A stretch of 64,000 nucleotides of DNA from contig CAYZVC010000004.1 of the NCBI GenBank assembly GCA_964482035.1, positions 124,001 to 188,000 on the forward strand, in the 5' to 3' direction. A program made the translations under genes and the position numbers. Numbering within the stretch: the stretch's first letter is position 1; each line of letters begins with the position of its first letter. Shown here piece after piece: positions 25,075 through 33,685 of this stretch. Origin of the DNA: JANJWP01 sp964482035 (GTDB lineage: Bacteria > Patescibacteriota > Gracilibacteria > BD1-5 > UBA2023). Under the pieces are notes generated by a model that was not told the origin of the DNA, made no database searches, and saw only the letters and a program-made list of their open reading frames with translations.

Positions 25075-26961
25075 TTACTTGGCGCGGATGCGCCAGATGC
25101 GTGAAGCGGATACGGCATAAATTCCGTCGTTCCCGAAAAGCAGTTTCGTTTCGGAATCGACGAACCGGGAGGTGTCGGCGAAAACTTTCGTCGCCGCCAT
25201 CCCCTGCCCCGAAACCTCGGTACGGACGATGCCGTCGTCGGTGGGGGAAAAGAGCTGCTTGCCCGCGGCGCATTTGCCGCGGATGGTCCCGAGCCATGAA
25301 CCGTCGCCGGATTCGGCTTCGGCGGTGGCGACGAGCACGCCCGATTTTTCGAACATGACCGCGCGGTTGACGCGGCGGCCCGATACGTCGAGCGACGCGA
25401 GGAACCAGCAGTGCGTTTCGGAAAACGCGACCGTCGCGTCCAATAGCGATCCGGACATGGCAGGGAGCTTCGCTTCGTTTCCGAGCGATCGGATTTCCGG
25501 GTCGAAGACGAACGCCCGAGAGAGCGTTCCGGCCCGGTAAAACCCGAATCCCATGCGGTCCGAAACCCAGAAAAGGGTTTGTCCCGGAAGGACTTCCCCG
25601 AAGGTTTCGCCGTATTCCATTCCGAGCCCGTCGTCGCCGAAGCGCTTCAGGAACCCGTCTTGAGATACGAACACGTGGCGCGAGTTGCCGTCGACGCTCG
25701 AAACCTTGTTCTGGAACGAATCGCAAGCGATGCGGTCGGCCTTGCCGTCTTCCGACAGCGCGACCGCCGCCCCCGCTTTCGCGAGGACGGTCTTCTTGCC
25801 CGAAATCCGTACGCGGAGCGTTGGGTCCACGTCTCCCGACACGACCTTTTCGCCCGTTTCCCGGTAATACCCGTCGCCCTGGTGGACGACGTATTTCACC
25901 CGGCCGTTCTGGACGGTGGCGTAGATGATCCGGCCGGAGGTGTCGAGAACCTTGAGGGCTTCGACCTTGGCCGTCACGACTTCCTTGGTCATCGATGGGG
26001 TGGCCGGAGCGCAGTCGGGACATGCCGCGCGGGCATGGACCTTTCCGCAGACCGGACACTTCGAAAACCGGATGCCCGATACGAGCGACGCCGGGAACTC
26101 CCCTCTCCGGTCGCGGACGAAGATTTCTTCGAACGCGTGGAGGAGGTCGTCCGGTAAGACGGAATAGTGGCGGGCTGGTCGCGGATAGCGGACTTCGGAA
26201 TCGAAGACCGTCACCCGTTTCCGCATCCGTTCCCAATCCTTGAGCTTGGGTTTCGATCCGCCGGGGGCGTGGACGCCGCCGTACGGGCCGACGAACAAAA
26301 GCGATTGTATCAGCATGACCGCGTAGGCGTACCAATCCGAGTTTTCGTCGTGCGGCGTCGCGAGTTGGATTGATGGAGTGTTTTTATCACACTTAATCGG
26401 GTCCACGAAGCGCGCGGTAAAGACTCGGGTGAGGTAGCTTCCGAACTGCATGCTGTCGGCGTCGATGAGGAACGGCTCGAACTTGTGGGTCACGAGCACG
26501 TTCAGGTCGTTGAAGTCGCCGATGACCGCACCGGCGTTATGGACGCCGGATACCGCGAGACGGAGGCGTTCGAAGAGACGGACGACGTCCGAATCCCCGA
26601 TGGCGTTCTTTTCGCGGTACGAACGTTCCGAAAACCGGAGCAGGGCCTCGGCGTTCGGTACGAGCGGCATGGCGTAGCCGACGACCTTCTTCGTCTTGGC
26701 GTCGAGCGCGAGCGAGGCCGGAACGACGACGCTCCCGGGCATTCCTTTGGGGAACGCCGCAAGTTTGATCTGGTGTTCGGCGATGCGGGCGCGGGCCGCT
26801 TCGATTTCCGTAGGGTTGTTTTCGTAGTCGGGATGGTCGGGGGTTTTGAAAATTTTCACCGCCCGCCCGGACCCGATACCGTATACGTCGGCTTCCCCAC
26901 CCTTGCCCACGGTTTTCGCGGGGTTCAGGCGGAGAAGTTTTCCGTCGAGCAGGATTTCCAT
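25075..26961 (-). CDS. protein kinase-like protein with zinc ribbon and propeller-like C-terminus
   Basis: A 628-residue protein. Residues 1-290 are a protein-kinase-like domain: glycine-rich loop TVGKGGEADVYGIGSG, Lys in RAVKIFK, catalytic loop HNAGAVIGDFNDLNVLV (Asp and Asn in place of HRDxxxxN) and FLIDADSMQFG where DFG is expected (DAD). Around residue 320 a zinc-ribbon-like pair CPVC and CPDC follows. Residues about 340-628 hold repeated beta-strand units (GRIIYATVQNGRVKYVVHQG, SRHVFVSQDGFLKRFG, KLLFGNDGIYAVSASRIWRI) like a WD/PQQ-type propeller. It is encoded directly after a PP2C gene, so it may be its kinase partner. The start ATG 26959-26961 has AAGGAG; the stop is TAA. An operator-like palindrome lies inside the gene at 26378. 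Confidence 0.8.
   Translation of the reverse strand: MEILLDGKLLRLNPAKTVGKGGEADVYGIGSGRAVKIFKTPDHPDYENNPTEIEAARARIAEHQIKLAAFPKGMPGSVVVPASLALDAKTKKVVGYAMPLVPNAEALLRFSERSYREKNAIGDSDVVRLFERLRLAVSGVHNAGAVIGDFNDLNVLVTHKFEPFLIDADSMQFGSYLTRVFTARFVDPIKCDKNTPSIQLATPHDENSDWYAYAVMLIQSLLFVGPYGGVHAPGGSKPKLKDWERMRKRVTVFDSEVRYPRPARHYSVLPDDLLHAFEEIFVRDRRGEFPASLVSGIRFSKCPVCGKVHARAACPDCAPATPSMTKEVVTAKVEALKVLDTSGRIIYATVQNGRVKYVVHQGDGYYRETGEKVVSGDVDPTLRVRISGKKTVLAKAGAAVALSEDGKADRIACDSFQNKVSSVDGNSRHVFVSQDGFLKRFGDDGLGMEYGETFGEVLPGQTLFWVSDRMGFGFYRAGTLSRAFVFDPEIRSLGNEAKLPAMSGSLLDATVAFSETHCWFLASLDVSGRRVNRAVMFEKSGVLVATAEAESGDGSWLGTIRGKCAAGKQLFSPTDDGIVRTEVSGQGMAATKVFADTSRFVDSETKLLFGNDGIYAVSASRIWRIRAK
26378..26392. promoter_or_regulatory. 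Intragenic NrtR-like palindrome
   Basis: GTGTTTTTATCACAC has the GTGT-N7-ACAC form of the operon's upstream boxes but sits inside the kinase-like coding region, in a stretch of AT-rich codons unlike its surroundings. It may be an auxiliary operator or chance. Confidence 0.3.
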
Positions 26962-27038
26962 GTCGTTTCTCCTTTGTCGTCCTTCCTCGTTATTGGGAAT
27001 GAACGGCGGTTTGGCGGGCCTTGCGGCTTAAAGAAATT

Positions 27039-27818
27039 TTAATCCGGTGGGGCGACGTTCCTCCTCGCGATGGCGAGGGTCGTATCGTCCTTCAGCGGAC
27101 CGGGGATGAGCAGACCGTTCATGATCCTTTCGCGGTTCATGACGGCGAGCCGCCGGCGAAGCGCGTCGGGATTTTGAAAAACGGCGTCGGTCGAAAGCCA
27201 TTCCCCAAGGGTTTGGGGATAGTCGGCGAAGTAGTCGGTTCCGTCGGTGGCGACGGCGACCGATTCGACGTCCTCCGTAGCGAATTCGACCGTACCGATT
27301 TCGAGCCCAGGATTCATCCGGAGCGTCCGGTAGGCGAAGTACGGCGGCGCGTTGTTCGGAAAGGGACCGAGATTGGTCACGTTCCCGTTCACCGCGTAAC
27401 TGCCGTCGCCGCAGTGGAAAACCGTGGTTTTCGTGGGAGTAATCACGAATCCGACGAAGGAAAACAGGAAGAATTCCTCCACCGTCTTCGCAGTCCTTCC
27501 ACCCATGGCTTCCGCCAGGTTGGCGATCCAAGCGTCAAGACGGCAGGATATGAGGCACCAGGGGATGACCGGTTCGAAAAGCGGGAGTTCGCGGATGAGG
27601 GAATCGGCGATTTCTTTGGCGAGGAGCCGGACGCCGATTTTGGCGCCCACTTCGCTCGATTCGCCGGATCCGCAGCCGTCAGCAACGATCCCGATGGTGA
27701 AAAATTCCTCTTGGCACAGGAAATAGGCATCCTGATCGTTTTTCCAAAAGGGCTTCCCCACTTGGGTGTGGTCGCTTCCGGGAACGGAGGCTCCCGCGGT
27801 TTGGAATAGGTTTCGCAT
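27039..27818 (-). CDS. PP2C-like serine/threonine phosphatase
   Basis: This 259-residue protein fits the PP2C (PPM) family. It has the metal-binding Asp in FFTIGIVADGCGSGESSEVG, the GD pair in TTVFHCGDGSYAVNG, the Asp in VAVATDGTDYFAD and the last metal Asp in GPLKDDTTLAIARR. It is cytoplasmic and compact with no extra domain. It heads the operon PP2C, kinase-like, isochorismatase-like, VWA, with intergenic gaps of 77, 24 and 189 bp. The start ATG 27816-27818 follows a TAAGGAGG site; the stop is TAA. The promoter at 27927-27974 and a box at 27861 match the nadE and pncA regulatory sites. Phosphatase and kinase probably act on each other or on the VWA partner, by inference from context. Confidence 0.88.
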   Translation of the reverse strand: MRNLFQTAGASVPGSDHTQVGKPFWKNDQDAYFLCQEEFFTIGIVADGCGSGESSEVGAKIGVRLLAKEIADSLIRELPLFEPVIPWCLISCRLDAWIANLAEAMGGRTAKTVEEFFLFSFVGFVITPTKTTVFHCGDGSYAVNGNVTNLGPFPNNAPPYFAYRTLRMNPGLEIGTVEFATEDVESVAVATDGTDYFADYPQTLGEWLSTDAVFQNPDALRRRLAVMNRERIMNGLLIPGPLKDDTTLAIARRNVAPPD

Positions 27819-27860
27819 GAAAGCCTCCTTATGGTAGTTTCGCGAATGTTAATGAACGAA

Positions 27861-27873
27861 TGTATTAGTAACA
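27861..27873. promoter_or_regulatory. NrtR-like operator box near the PP2C start
   Basis: TGTATTAGTAACA lies 42 bp before the PP2C ATG. It is the start-proximal partner of the box at 27928-27940. Confidence 0.55.
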
Positions 27874-27926
27874 CTTGTTTGAATACAAATCGGACGTGTG
27901 AATATTTGTCCGTGCCGTTCTATTAA

Positions 27927-27974
27927 ATGTACTTAATACACTCGTAAATGTATACGGAAGGATTCGGATGTCAA
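27927..27974 (-). promoter_or_regulatory. PP2C operon promoter with NrtR-like operator
   Basis: Reverse strand: TTGACA (27969-27974), 16-bp spacer, TACATT (27947-27952), then GTGTATTAAGTACAT (27927-27941). The 13-bp core TGTATTAAGTACA and its distance from the -10 box are the same as at nadE and pncA. Confidence 0.72.
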
Positions 27975-28016
27975 AACGAATATGCGAAATCCCCTCTTCC
28001 GCCGCTTCGTGGAGAC

Positions 28017-28052
28017 AAAAAAAATCCCGCCGCACGAATGCGACGGGATTCC
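28017..28052 (-). terminator. Rho-independent terminator after membrane SpeE
   Basis: ATCCCGTCGCA-TTCG-TGCGGCGGGAT with a run of eight T follows the speE UGA stop by about 10 bp on the reverse strand. Confidence 0.9.
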
Positions 28053-28061
28053 GATCCTGGG

Positions 28062-29783
28062 TCAATCGATCTGCCATCCGTCCGAGTAGAGACTCAGAAG
28101 TACCGGATGCATTCTCGTATTGATTTCCCAGCGGGAAGTTTTGAGCGCGTCCTTATCGAACGCCAGGCTCGCCGCCACCGTTTCCGGGGTAATCGAACGA
28201 GTCGGCACCGTCACCGCGAGATTTCGCAGGTCGGGAGCGCTTCTTTTGTCTTTGTTCCAGGCCATCACCCACCCCCAATCCCCGAAACTCGGGATATTGG
28301 CATGGTATGGGAGCGTACCCCATCCCGCGGCCTCCATGGTTCGGAGGATGCAGAGGTACGCCTCCTTCGCATGGAAGGGAGAGGTAGCCTGAACCACGAA
28401 CAACCCGTTTTCGGAAAGGAGGCTTCTGACCCCGCGGTAGAACTCACGCGAATACAGTTTGGCGAGTTCTACCGAATTGGGGTCGGGCAAATCGCTCACG
28501 ATGACGTCCCACGGACCTTTTCCGGCCATTTCGCGAACGAAGCGGTCGGCGTCCATGGTCACTACCGTCACGTCGGCGTACGGTTCTTTCTCGGCGCGCA
28601 CCTTCTTCGACCGTTTTTTACGGTCGGAGGCGGCGCGCACCGTGTCGGAAACAAAGAGCGTGCGGGTGCCCGATTCGATGACCGGAGCGGCCGTAGCACG
28701 TACGCGGGCATCGGAAAACGAGCCGCCGTTGAGCTTGGAAAGCGTCGGATCTTCGCGGGCGATGCGGATCATTTCTGGATCCAAGTCGACCAGCGTAATC
28801 TCTTTGACGCCCGGGTGTTTGAGAAGTTCGCGGACCGCCATCCCGTCCCCTCCGCCCAGTACCAGCACCCTTTCGGGATTCGGATGGGCCAGGATGGCGG
28901 GATGGATGAGAAGCTCGTGGTAGCGGGCTTCGTCCACGCTCGAGAACTGCAGGTTGCCGTTGAGGTAGAGGCGGACGTCGTCCAGTTTCGAGTTGCGCGT
29001 GACCACGATGCGTTGGTACTTGGTGGTTTCGGCGCTCACGACCGGATCGGCGTACATCTTCTGCTCGAAGGCGGCGTTCCATTCGCGGTTTTGGGTAAAA
29101 CCGAAAACGATCAGCGCCGTCGCGGCGACCATGGCGATTTGCGGAATCCTCGGCCGTTTCACCCACCCCGATTTCTCGAAATAGGCGTACGTGATGACCG
29201 CGACGAAGAGGTTGCAGCCGGAAACGAGGAAACTCGTCTCGGTGAGCGGCAGCTCCTTCACCAGGTATTTGCTCCAAAGCAGCGCGGCGACGAAGGCTCC
29301 GAGGTAATCGAGGCCGTACACCGTCGCGATGTTGACTTTGAGGCTTTCCGAGAACTGCTGGTTCAGCCGGATCACGATGGGAATTTCGAACCCCACCAGA
29401 AAGCCGATGCCCACGATGAGCGCGTACTGCACGAGGGAGAAATGGTCTTCCAGGTGCGCGAACGCACCGTACACGAGCGTCGGGGCGAACGAACCGAGAA
29501 GCGCGAGAGCCACTTCGATGAGAATGAACTTCTCGACGAGGCCTTCGTCGGAAACGGTCTTTTGCATCCAGCTTCCCGCACCCATGGCGAGCAGCATGGT
29601 AGCGATGACCATGGAAAACTGCTCGACCGAATTCCCGAGCACGTAGGTCGAAACCGTCGCGAGGACGTATTCGTTGACGAGCCCGGCCGCACCGGTGAAA
29701 AACATGGTGACGGCCAAGAGGAAAGTAGCGGTCTTGGGATTCGCCCGGCATTCGATTGCCGGAGCGGTAGCGGAAAGCTGCAT
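28062..29783 (-). CDS. speE: membrane-anchored spermidine synthase (aminopropyltransferase)
   Basis: A 573-residue polyamine aminopropyltransferase with an N-terminal membrane region of about seven helices (residues 20-240; for example FLLAVTMFFTGAAGLVNEYV and YALIVGIGFLVGFEIPIVI). The C-terminal synthase domain has the family signature LYLNGNLQFSSVDEARYHE, motif I VLVLGGGDGMAVREL, LVDLDPEM and the MDADRF/IVSDLPDPNS segment (usually DxxDP). A Lys/Arg-rich insertion lies after the first half of the domain. The start is ATG 29781-29783. The stop is UGA, directly followed by a terminator hairpin; reading it as Gly would carry translation through that hairpin. It acts with SpeD (33686) and is the last gene of the DUF350/DUF4178 operon, a known association of membrane SpeE proteins. 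Confidence 0.88.
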   Translation of the reverse strand: MQLSATAPAIECRANPKTATFLLAVTMFFTGAAGLVNEYVLATVSTYVLGNSVEQFSMVIATMLLAMGAGSWMQKTVSDEGLVEKFILIEVALALLGSFAPTLVYGAFAHLEDHFSLVQYALIVGIGFLVGFEIPIVIRLNQQFSESLKVNIATVYGLDYLGAFVAALLWSKYLVKELPLTETSFLVSGCNLFVAVITYAYFEKSGWVKRPRIPQIAMVAATALIVFGFTQNREWNAAFEQKMYADPVVSAETTKYQRIVVTRNSKLDDVRLYLNGNLQFSSVDEARYHELLIHPAILAHPNPERVLVLGGGDGMAVRELLKHPGVKEITLVDLDPEMIRIAREDPTLSKLNGGSFSDARVRATAAPVIESGTRTLFVSDTVRAASDRKKRSKKVRAEKEPYADVTVVTMDADRFVREMAGKGPWDVIVSDLPDPNSVELAKLYSREFYRGVRSLLSENGLFVVQATSPFHAKEAYLCILRTMEAAGWGTLPYHANIPSFGDWGWVMAWNKDKRSAPDLRNLAVTVPTRSITPETVAASLAFDKDALKTSRWEINTRMHPVLLSLYSDGWQID

Positions 29784-29852
29784 GGAAAAACTCCTTTCGT
29801 ATTCCGGGACCCCCGGGACCGTCCGCGATGGACGGTCCCGAAGCCCGGAGCG

Positions 29853-30728
29853 TTACGGAACGACCATGCCGACCGCGAGGGCCAGAATGATCTTGAAGGT
29901 CGCGGTAAAGAGCGAGAACGCCGCGTTGTTGCGGAAAATCTCGTCACCGTACCGCTGACGTGCGTTGCCGAAGAACAGCCTCGGAACGAAGACCGTCACC
30001 GAGAAGAGCACCGCCATCCCCACCGCGTAGGACGCGGCGAAAGAAAGCAGGTCTTCCGTCCAGCCGACGAACGGCCCGGAAATGGCGTTGCGGAGGGTGA
30101 TGCCCGTAGCGATGAGCATGCCGCCCAAGCTGATGCCGGCGGCGAGATTGCCGACCGACTTTATCGGGCTCCGTTCGCTCGAAAGTCCCAAGAACCAGGA
30201 ACTCTGGATGCCGGAAACCTTCATGAAGAGCTTCGCGGACGCGATGAGCGCCGCTTGGCCCAAAACGAAGAAGACCACCGGAGCGAACCAGGGGCTCTCG
30301 CCATTGGTCGAGAAGGATGCCGCGGTAATGAAACCGGTAGCGATGGCCGCCGAAGCGTCCACCACCGCGACCGAGACGTTGCCCCGTTCGCGGATTTCGG
30401 CATTGTCGTCGACCTCGTCCGTGATGATTTTGTCATTCACGACCGACGCGATGAAAACGAACGCCGACGCTATCGCCCCGTAGAGCAGGATTTCTCCCGC
30501 CGTTACGAGGAAGCCCGCCGCGTGCACGTGTTCGATGGCCGTGAGCATGGCCATCGCGCAGCCGAACGAATACCCCAGCCTCTGGATGGAGACCGCCACG
30601 TTGCCCGAGAGAATCGGCCCCGGAGGACCGTACGCCCGGCTGAACGCGACGTTCGCCAGATAGAGGACGAGGAGCATTTCGCCCGAAAAGAACAAAAACT
30701 GCAGGTATTCGAAGACGTTGATCTTCAT
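29853..30728 (-). CDS. DUF350 (YjfL-like) membrane protein
   Basis: This 291-residue inner-membrane protein has about eight hydrophobic segments arranged as two similar halves, the layout of DUF350 (YjfL) proteins: FSGEMLLVLYLANVAFSRAY, MAMLTAIEHVHAAGFLVTAG, ILLYGAIASAFVFIASVVND in the first half and PVVFFVLGQAALIASAKLF, LAAGISLGGMLIATGITLRN, SYAVGMAVLFSVTVFVPRLF in the second. The function is unknown; in other bacteria it travels with polyamine or PspA-type envelope-stress genes. The ATG at 30726-30728 is the preferred start. The stop is TAA. It sits between a lipoprotein and the membrane SpeE in one operon. Confidence 0.82.
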   Translation of the reverse strand: MKINVFEYLQFLFFSGEMLLVLYLANVAFSRAYGPPGPILSGNVAVSIQRLGYSFGCAMAMLTAIEHVHAAGFLVTAGEILLYGAIASAFVFIASVVNDKIITDEVDDNAEIRERGNVSVAVVDASAAIATGFITAASFSTNGESPWFAPVVFFVLGQAALIASAKLFMKVSGIQSSWFLGLSSERSPIKSVGNLAAGISLGGMLIATGITLRNAISGPFVGWTEDLLSFAASYAVGMAVLFSVTVFVPRLFFGNARQRYGDEIFRNNAAFSLFTATFKIILALAVGMVVP

Positions 30729-30747
30729 GGGAAACCCCTTTCGTAAT

Positions 30748-32349
30748 TTACTTGCCGGCACCGCCGGGACCACGGCCTCGGAAATCCGGACCGGAACCGC
30801 GCTGCGAGCCGCTGCCGGAAGCCCCGTAGGACCTCCAGCGGTCGACCCCGCCAGTGCGAACGTAGTGCGAACCCCGATAATGGCCAGAGCCGCCCGTCAC
30901 CGAGCCGCCCGTACCGTAACGGTCTTCCTCGTCTTCCGATCCGAGATAGGGCTTTTTCGCGCGGTAATCGCGCTTCCAAGCGTCCCATTCGGTTCTCGAG
31001 TACGAATGCCCGCCGAGCGCGTCGCGAATGAACGCGTACTGCCCGTACCATTGCCAGAGGCTTCCTCCGCCCGAAGGCGAATTCTGCCAACTGCCGTATG
31101 CCGGGTTGCCGACGAATTCCATGCCGTCCGGAGCCGGAACCTTGACGGTTTCGTCTTCGAACATGCCGTACGCCTTGGAAACGAGCGCCATGCCGAGAAA
31201 ATCTTCGGCAGAATCGAACTCGTTCTCACCCACGGCGATCCAGTCGGTGGTCGTCACCTTGCCGTTGCGTTCGATGCGGTACTTGTGGTAGTACTTTTCG
31301 GACGTGTCGACGTAGTATTCGGCCATGTCGTGGGAGACCGGGCGGTCGTACCAGAGATCGACGGCGATTTTGGACCAAACGGCAGCCGCGAGGGCGGTAG
31401 TGTCGGATCCGAAAATTCGCCTCGAAGAAGTGGCTACGGGCGTTTCGTCCCATTTCGGGTCGTCGAGCACGCGGGCCGTCTCTTCGTCGATCTGGACCTG
31501 CGGATAGACGTGTTCCTTGTCGGTGGACCAATCGGAATCCTCATCCCAGCTGACCCGGGTGACCTGCGCGAAATAATCGACGCGCATGTCGACGAGCGTT
31601 TTGGAGTGGCTTTCGCGAAGCTCCCCGACCCGTTTTCCCCGAACGTCGACGTGTCTCTTCGAATCGGCGTCGGCCTTGGCGAGCATCGCGAACGAATCCG
31701 CGACGATGCCGTAGTCCTTAGCCTTTTTCGAGAGTTCCGCCTTCGCTTTGGCAAGGGCGGTTTCGGCCGTGTCCAAGAACCCCTGGGCGACCTTCACGTC
31801 GGCGTCGATGGCTTCTTTCTTATCCGGAAAATCCTTCGACGACGAATCGGCCAACGCCACGAAAGACTTGGTCCGTTCCTTCGTCGCCGCCACGGTTTTC
31901 ACCGAGTCGGAGAGCGGAGTGTCGGAGTCTTTCACGAGCGCGAGCAGGGCGGTTTTGCGGTTCTGGTAGTTGGCCAGCACCGTTTTCGCCTTTCCGAGGT
32001 CGCCTACGCAGGCAGCGAGGGCTTGCGACAGCTTGTCGGCGTCGTCGGAAGAATTGCGCTTCAGCAAGGGGTCGATGGTCTCTTCCCTCCTCGCCTGGGC
32101 GCTCCGTACGAAAGTGCCCGCCTTAACGAACACCGTTTGTTGCCAATCTTCCCGCTTCAACGTTTCCACGAGCGGCGCCGCGTCCGGGGACGCGGCGAAC
32201 TTTTGGAACGTCTGGGCCTCCTTGTCGAGCAAGGCCGCGAACGCGCTCGTTTCGGCGGCGACGGTTTTCGACCGTTCCACCGATTCCTTGGGCAATCCGC
32301 AAGCCGCGAGAAGGAGCGGCAACATGAGCGTTACGAGCATCCTTTTCAT
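30748..32349 (-). CDS. large lipoprotein of the DUF350/SpeE operon
   Basis: A 533-residue predicted lipoprotein: signal MKRMLVTLMLPLLLAACGLP with lipobox LAAC (Cys at 17). Residues 20-260 look like a long helical or coiled-coil region (KERTKSFVALADSSSKDFPD, AETALAKAKAELSKKAKDYG). Residues 260-440 are mixed alpha/beta with many Trp/Tyr (DLWYDRPVSHDMAEYYVDTS, EKYYHKYRIERNGKVTTTDW). The last 70 residues are a Gly/Arg/Ser-rich tail (ends GRGPGGAGK). The family was not recognised; proteins with a signal and a similar Gly/Ser-rich end (DUF1190, DUF4247) are encoded in analogous operons elsewhere, but I cannot assign it. The stop is TAA. It is probably the extracytoplasmic part of a membrane complex with DUF350 and SpeE. 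Confidence 0.72.
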   Translation of the reverse strand: MKRMLVTLMLPLLLAACGLPKESVERSKTVAAETSAFAALLDKEAQTFQKFAASPDAAPLVETLKREDWQQTVFVKAGTFVRSAQARREETIDPLLKRNSSDDADKLSQALAACVGDLGKAKTVLANYQNRKTALLALVKDSDTPLSDSVKTVAATKERTKSFVALADSSSKDFPDKKEAIDADVKVAQGFLDTAETALAKAKAELSKKAKDYGIVADSFAMLAKADADSKRHVDVRGKRVGELRESHSKTLVDMRVDYFAQVTRVSWDEDSDWSTDKEHVYPQVQIDEETARVLDDPKWDETPVATSSRRIFGSDTTALAAAVWSKIAVDLWYDRPVSHDMAEYYVDTSEKYYHKYRIERNGKVTTTDWIAVGENEFDSAEDFLGMALVSKAYGMFEDETVKVPAPDGMEFVGNPAYGSWQNSPSGGGSLWQWYGQYAFIRDALGGHSYSRTEWDAWKRDYRAKKPYLGSEDEEDRYGTGGSVTGGSGHYRGSHYVRTGGVDRWRSYGASGSGSQRGSGPDFRGRGPGGAGK

Positions 32350-32390
32350 ATTTCCCCTTTCACGGGCGCCCGAAAGCGCCCGAAACGTGA

Positions 32391-33011
32391 TTACGAACCG
32401 CGGGCGAGAAGCGTGACGGCAGAAGGGGGAACCGGGCTCGAGAGCCAGATTTCCACGCCGCCGCTTCCATCTCTCCCCCAGACTTCGATAGTGAGGTTTT
32501 CCGGCCCTTGCGAACCGAATTCGTAAGCGCGGACGAGTTGGGGCTCGCCGGCGCCGTCGCGGTAGTACTTCGCCGCCCAGGACTCCTCGTCGTCGTAGGT
32601 GAAAACGCCGCCTTCGAAGCGGATTTTCAACGAACGGTCGAGGCGGTCGTCGTCCAAAAACGACTTCCAGTCCTTCGCGCCGAAAACCGACGGGTCGGAA
32701 TCGAGCTTACGCGACGACATGTATGCCGTCACGACGTCGTCCTTTTCCCACTCGAACCAGGCGTTTTCACCAGTTTCGAGACAGGTCATCCCCCACTCGT
32801 GGACGCGGAACTTCTCGTCTTTCTTAAAGCTCCACGACCATTCGTCGTAGTGTGAGACGGAAAAGACGCAGTACGTCTTTCCTTCGATGCCGACGACCGT
32901 ACCCGGCGTGACCTTGGCGAAATCGGGATTGAACCTGGCACTTTGCGGGACCAGACGGGAGCGTTCGACGCTCCGGATGATTCCGATTCGCGCGTGTTGC
33001 GTGCTATCCAT
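32391..33011 (-). CDS. DUF4178-like protein
   Basis: This 206-residue protein has the DUF4178 pattern: a short strand-rich barrel with VGIEGKTYCVFSVSHYDEWS, then EWGMTCLETGENAWFEWEKD, matching the Y-x-V...W-x-E...WL-x2-E type sequence of that family. The function is unknown; DUF4178 is usually encoded with DUF350, SpeD/SpeE and other envelope-stress proteins, as here. There is no signal peptide or membrane segment. It begins at ATG 33009-33011, overlapping the UGA end of the upstream gene by a few bases (translational coupling), and ends in TAA. The domain call rests on sequence pattern and neighbourhood. Confidence 0.7.
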   Translation of the reverse strand: MDSTQHARIGIIRSVERSRLVPQSARFNPDFAKVTPGTVVGIEGKTYCVFSVSHYDEWSWSFKKDEKFRVHEWGMTCLETGENAWFEWEKDDVVTAYMSSRKLDSDPSVFGAKDWKSFLDDDRLDRSLKIRFEGGVFTYDDEESWAAKYYRDGAGEPQLVRAYEFGSQGPENLTIEVWGRDGSGGVEIWLSSPVPPSAVTLLARGS

Positions 33012-33012
33012 G

Positions 33013-33555
33013 TCAGGCTCCTTTTCCGTATTTCATTTGGATCATGTCCAAGTTGGCGAGGTATTCGATTTCGCTGCCCTGGTCGGCGACGCGTTCGAAC
33101 TCGAGGAGTTCGTCACGCATGTCGGAGAGGGCTTTGACGAACATGGCGGCCGAAGATTTCCGCGTAGCGTCGGCCAGATTGGCGTAACGCTTCACGTGGT
33201 CCGGCAGCCAATGCGAGAGGATGCGGCAAATTTCGGTCGTCATCGCGCTCTCGGCGAACTTGCGTTCGACCGAAGCGATTACGCGGAATCCCACGTCGAT
33301 GACTTCTTCGATGCCGTGGGTTTCCCCTTCCGTCAGGCGGATTTCGAGCCGCGAGTACTGGTTGAGGGCAAGCAGGCTTTCTTCGGTTTCGCGGAACCGC
33401 GGGGACGCTTTCTTGGGGCTTTCGGCCCCTTTGGGCGCCTCGGGGGCGGGTTGCGGATCTTTCGGACGGTTCGACGCGGCTTTGAAAACGGCAAACGCGA
33501 GGAGTGCCAAAAGCGCGAAGACCAGCCCTACGATCAGGATCGTCATAGTGTCCAT
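33013..33555 (-). CDS. single-pass membrane protein with helical cytoplasmic domain, 180 aa
   Basis: The family is not recognised. One N-terminal transmembrane helix (MTILIVGLVFALLALLAFAV) is followed by a Pro/Lys-rich linker (residues 30-55) and a helical domain (SLLALNQYSRLEIRLTEGET, VIASVERKFAESAMTTEICR, LSDMRDELLEFERVADQGSE). It heads the operon with DUF4178, lipoprotein, DUF350 and SpeE, under its own promoter at 33634-33661, and may be a scaffold for that membrane assembly. The start ATG 33553-33555 has a purine-rich GGAAAAAAGAAG leader. It ends at UGA four bases before and overlapping the DUF4178 start; if UGA is Gly it ends two codons later in TAG, so either reading gives nearly the same protein. 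Confidence 0.72.
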   Translation of the reverse strand: MDTMTILIVGLVFALLALLAFAVFKAASNRPKDPQPAPEAPKGAESPKKASPRFRETEESLLALNQYSRLEIRLTEGETHGIEEVIDVGFRVIASVERKFAESAMTTEICRILSHWLPDHVKRYANLADATRKSSAAMFVKALSDMRDELLEFERVADQGSEIEYLANLDMIQMKYGKGA

Positions 33556-33633
33556 CTTCTTTTTTCCTTTCCAAAAAATTGGATTGTTCGGGTTTTGTTA
33601 ATGATCACGCCGACAGTGCCGGCGACCATGCGG

Positions 33634-33661
33634 AATATAAGTCCGAAATGGTGTCTGTCAA
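33634..33661 (-). promoter_or_regulatory. Promoter for the DUF4178-DUF350-SpeE operon
   Basis: Reverse strand: TTGACA (33656-33661), 16-bp spacer, TATATT (33634-33639). It lies just after the speD stop, so speD and this operon can be transcribed separately. No NrtR-like box is present. Confidence 0.62.
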
Positions 33662-33685
33662 TAAATAATCGACATTGTCAACTCC

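Noticed and set aside
26378..26392. Internal promoter for the downstream half of the kinase operon
   Set aside because: No -35/-10 pair with good spacing is near the palindrome.
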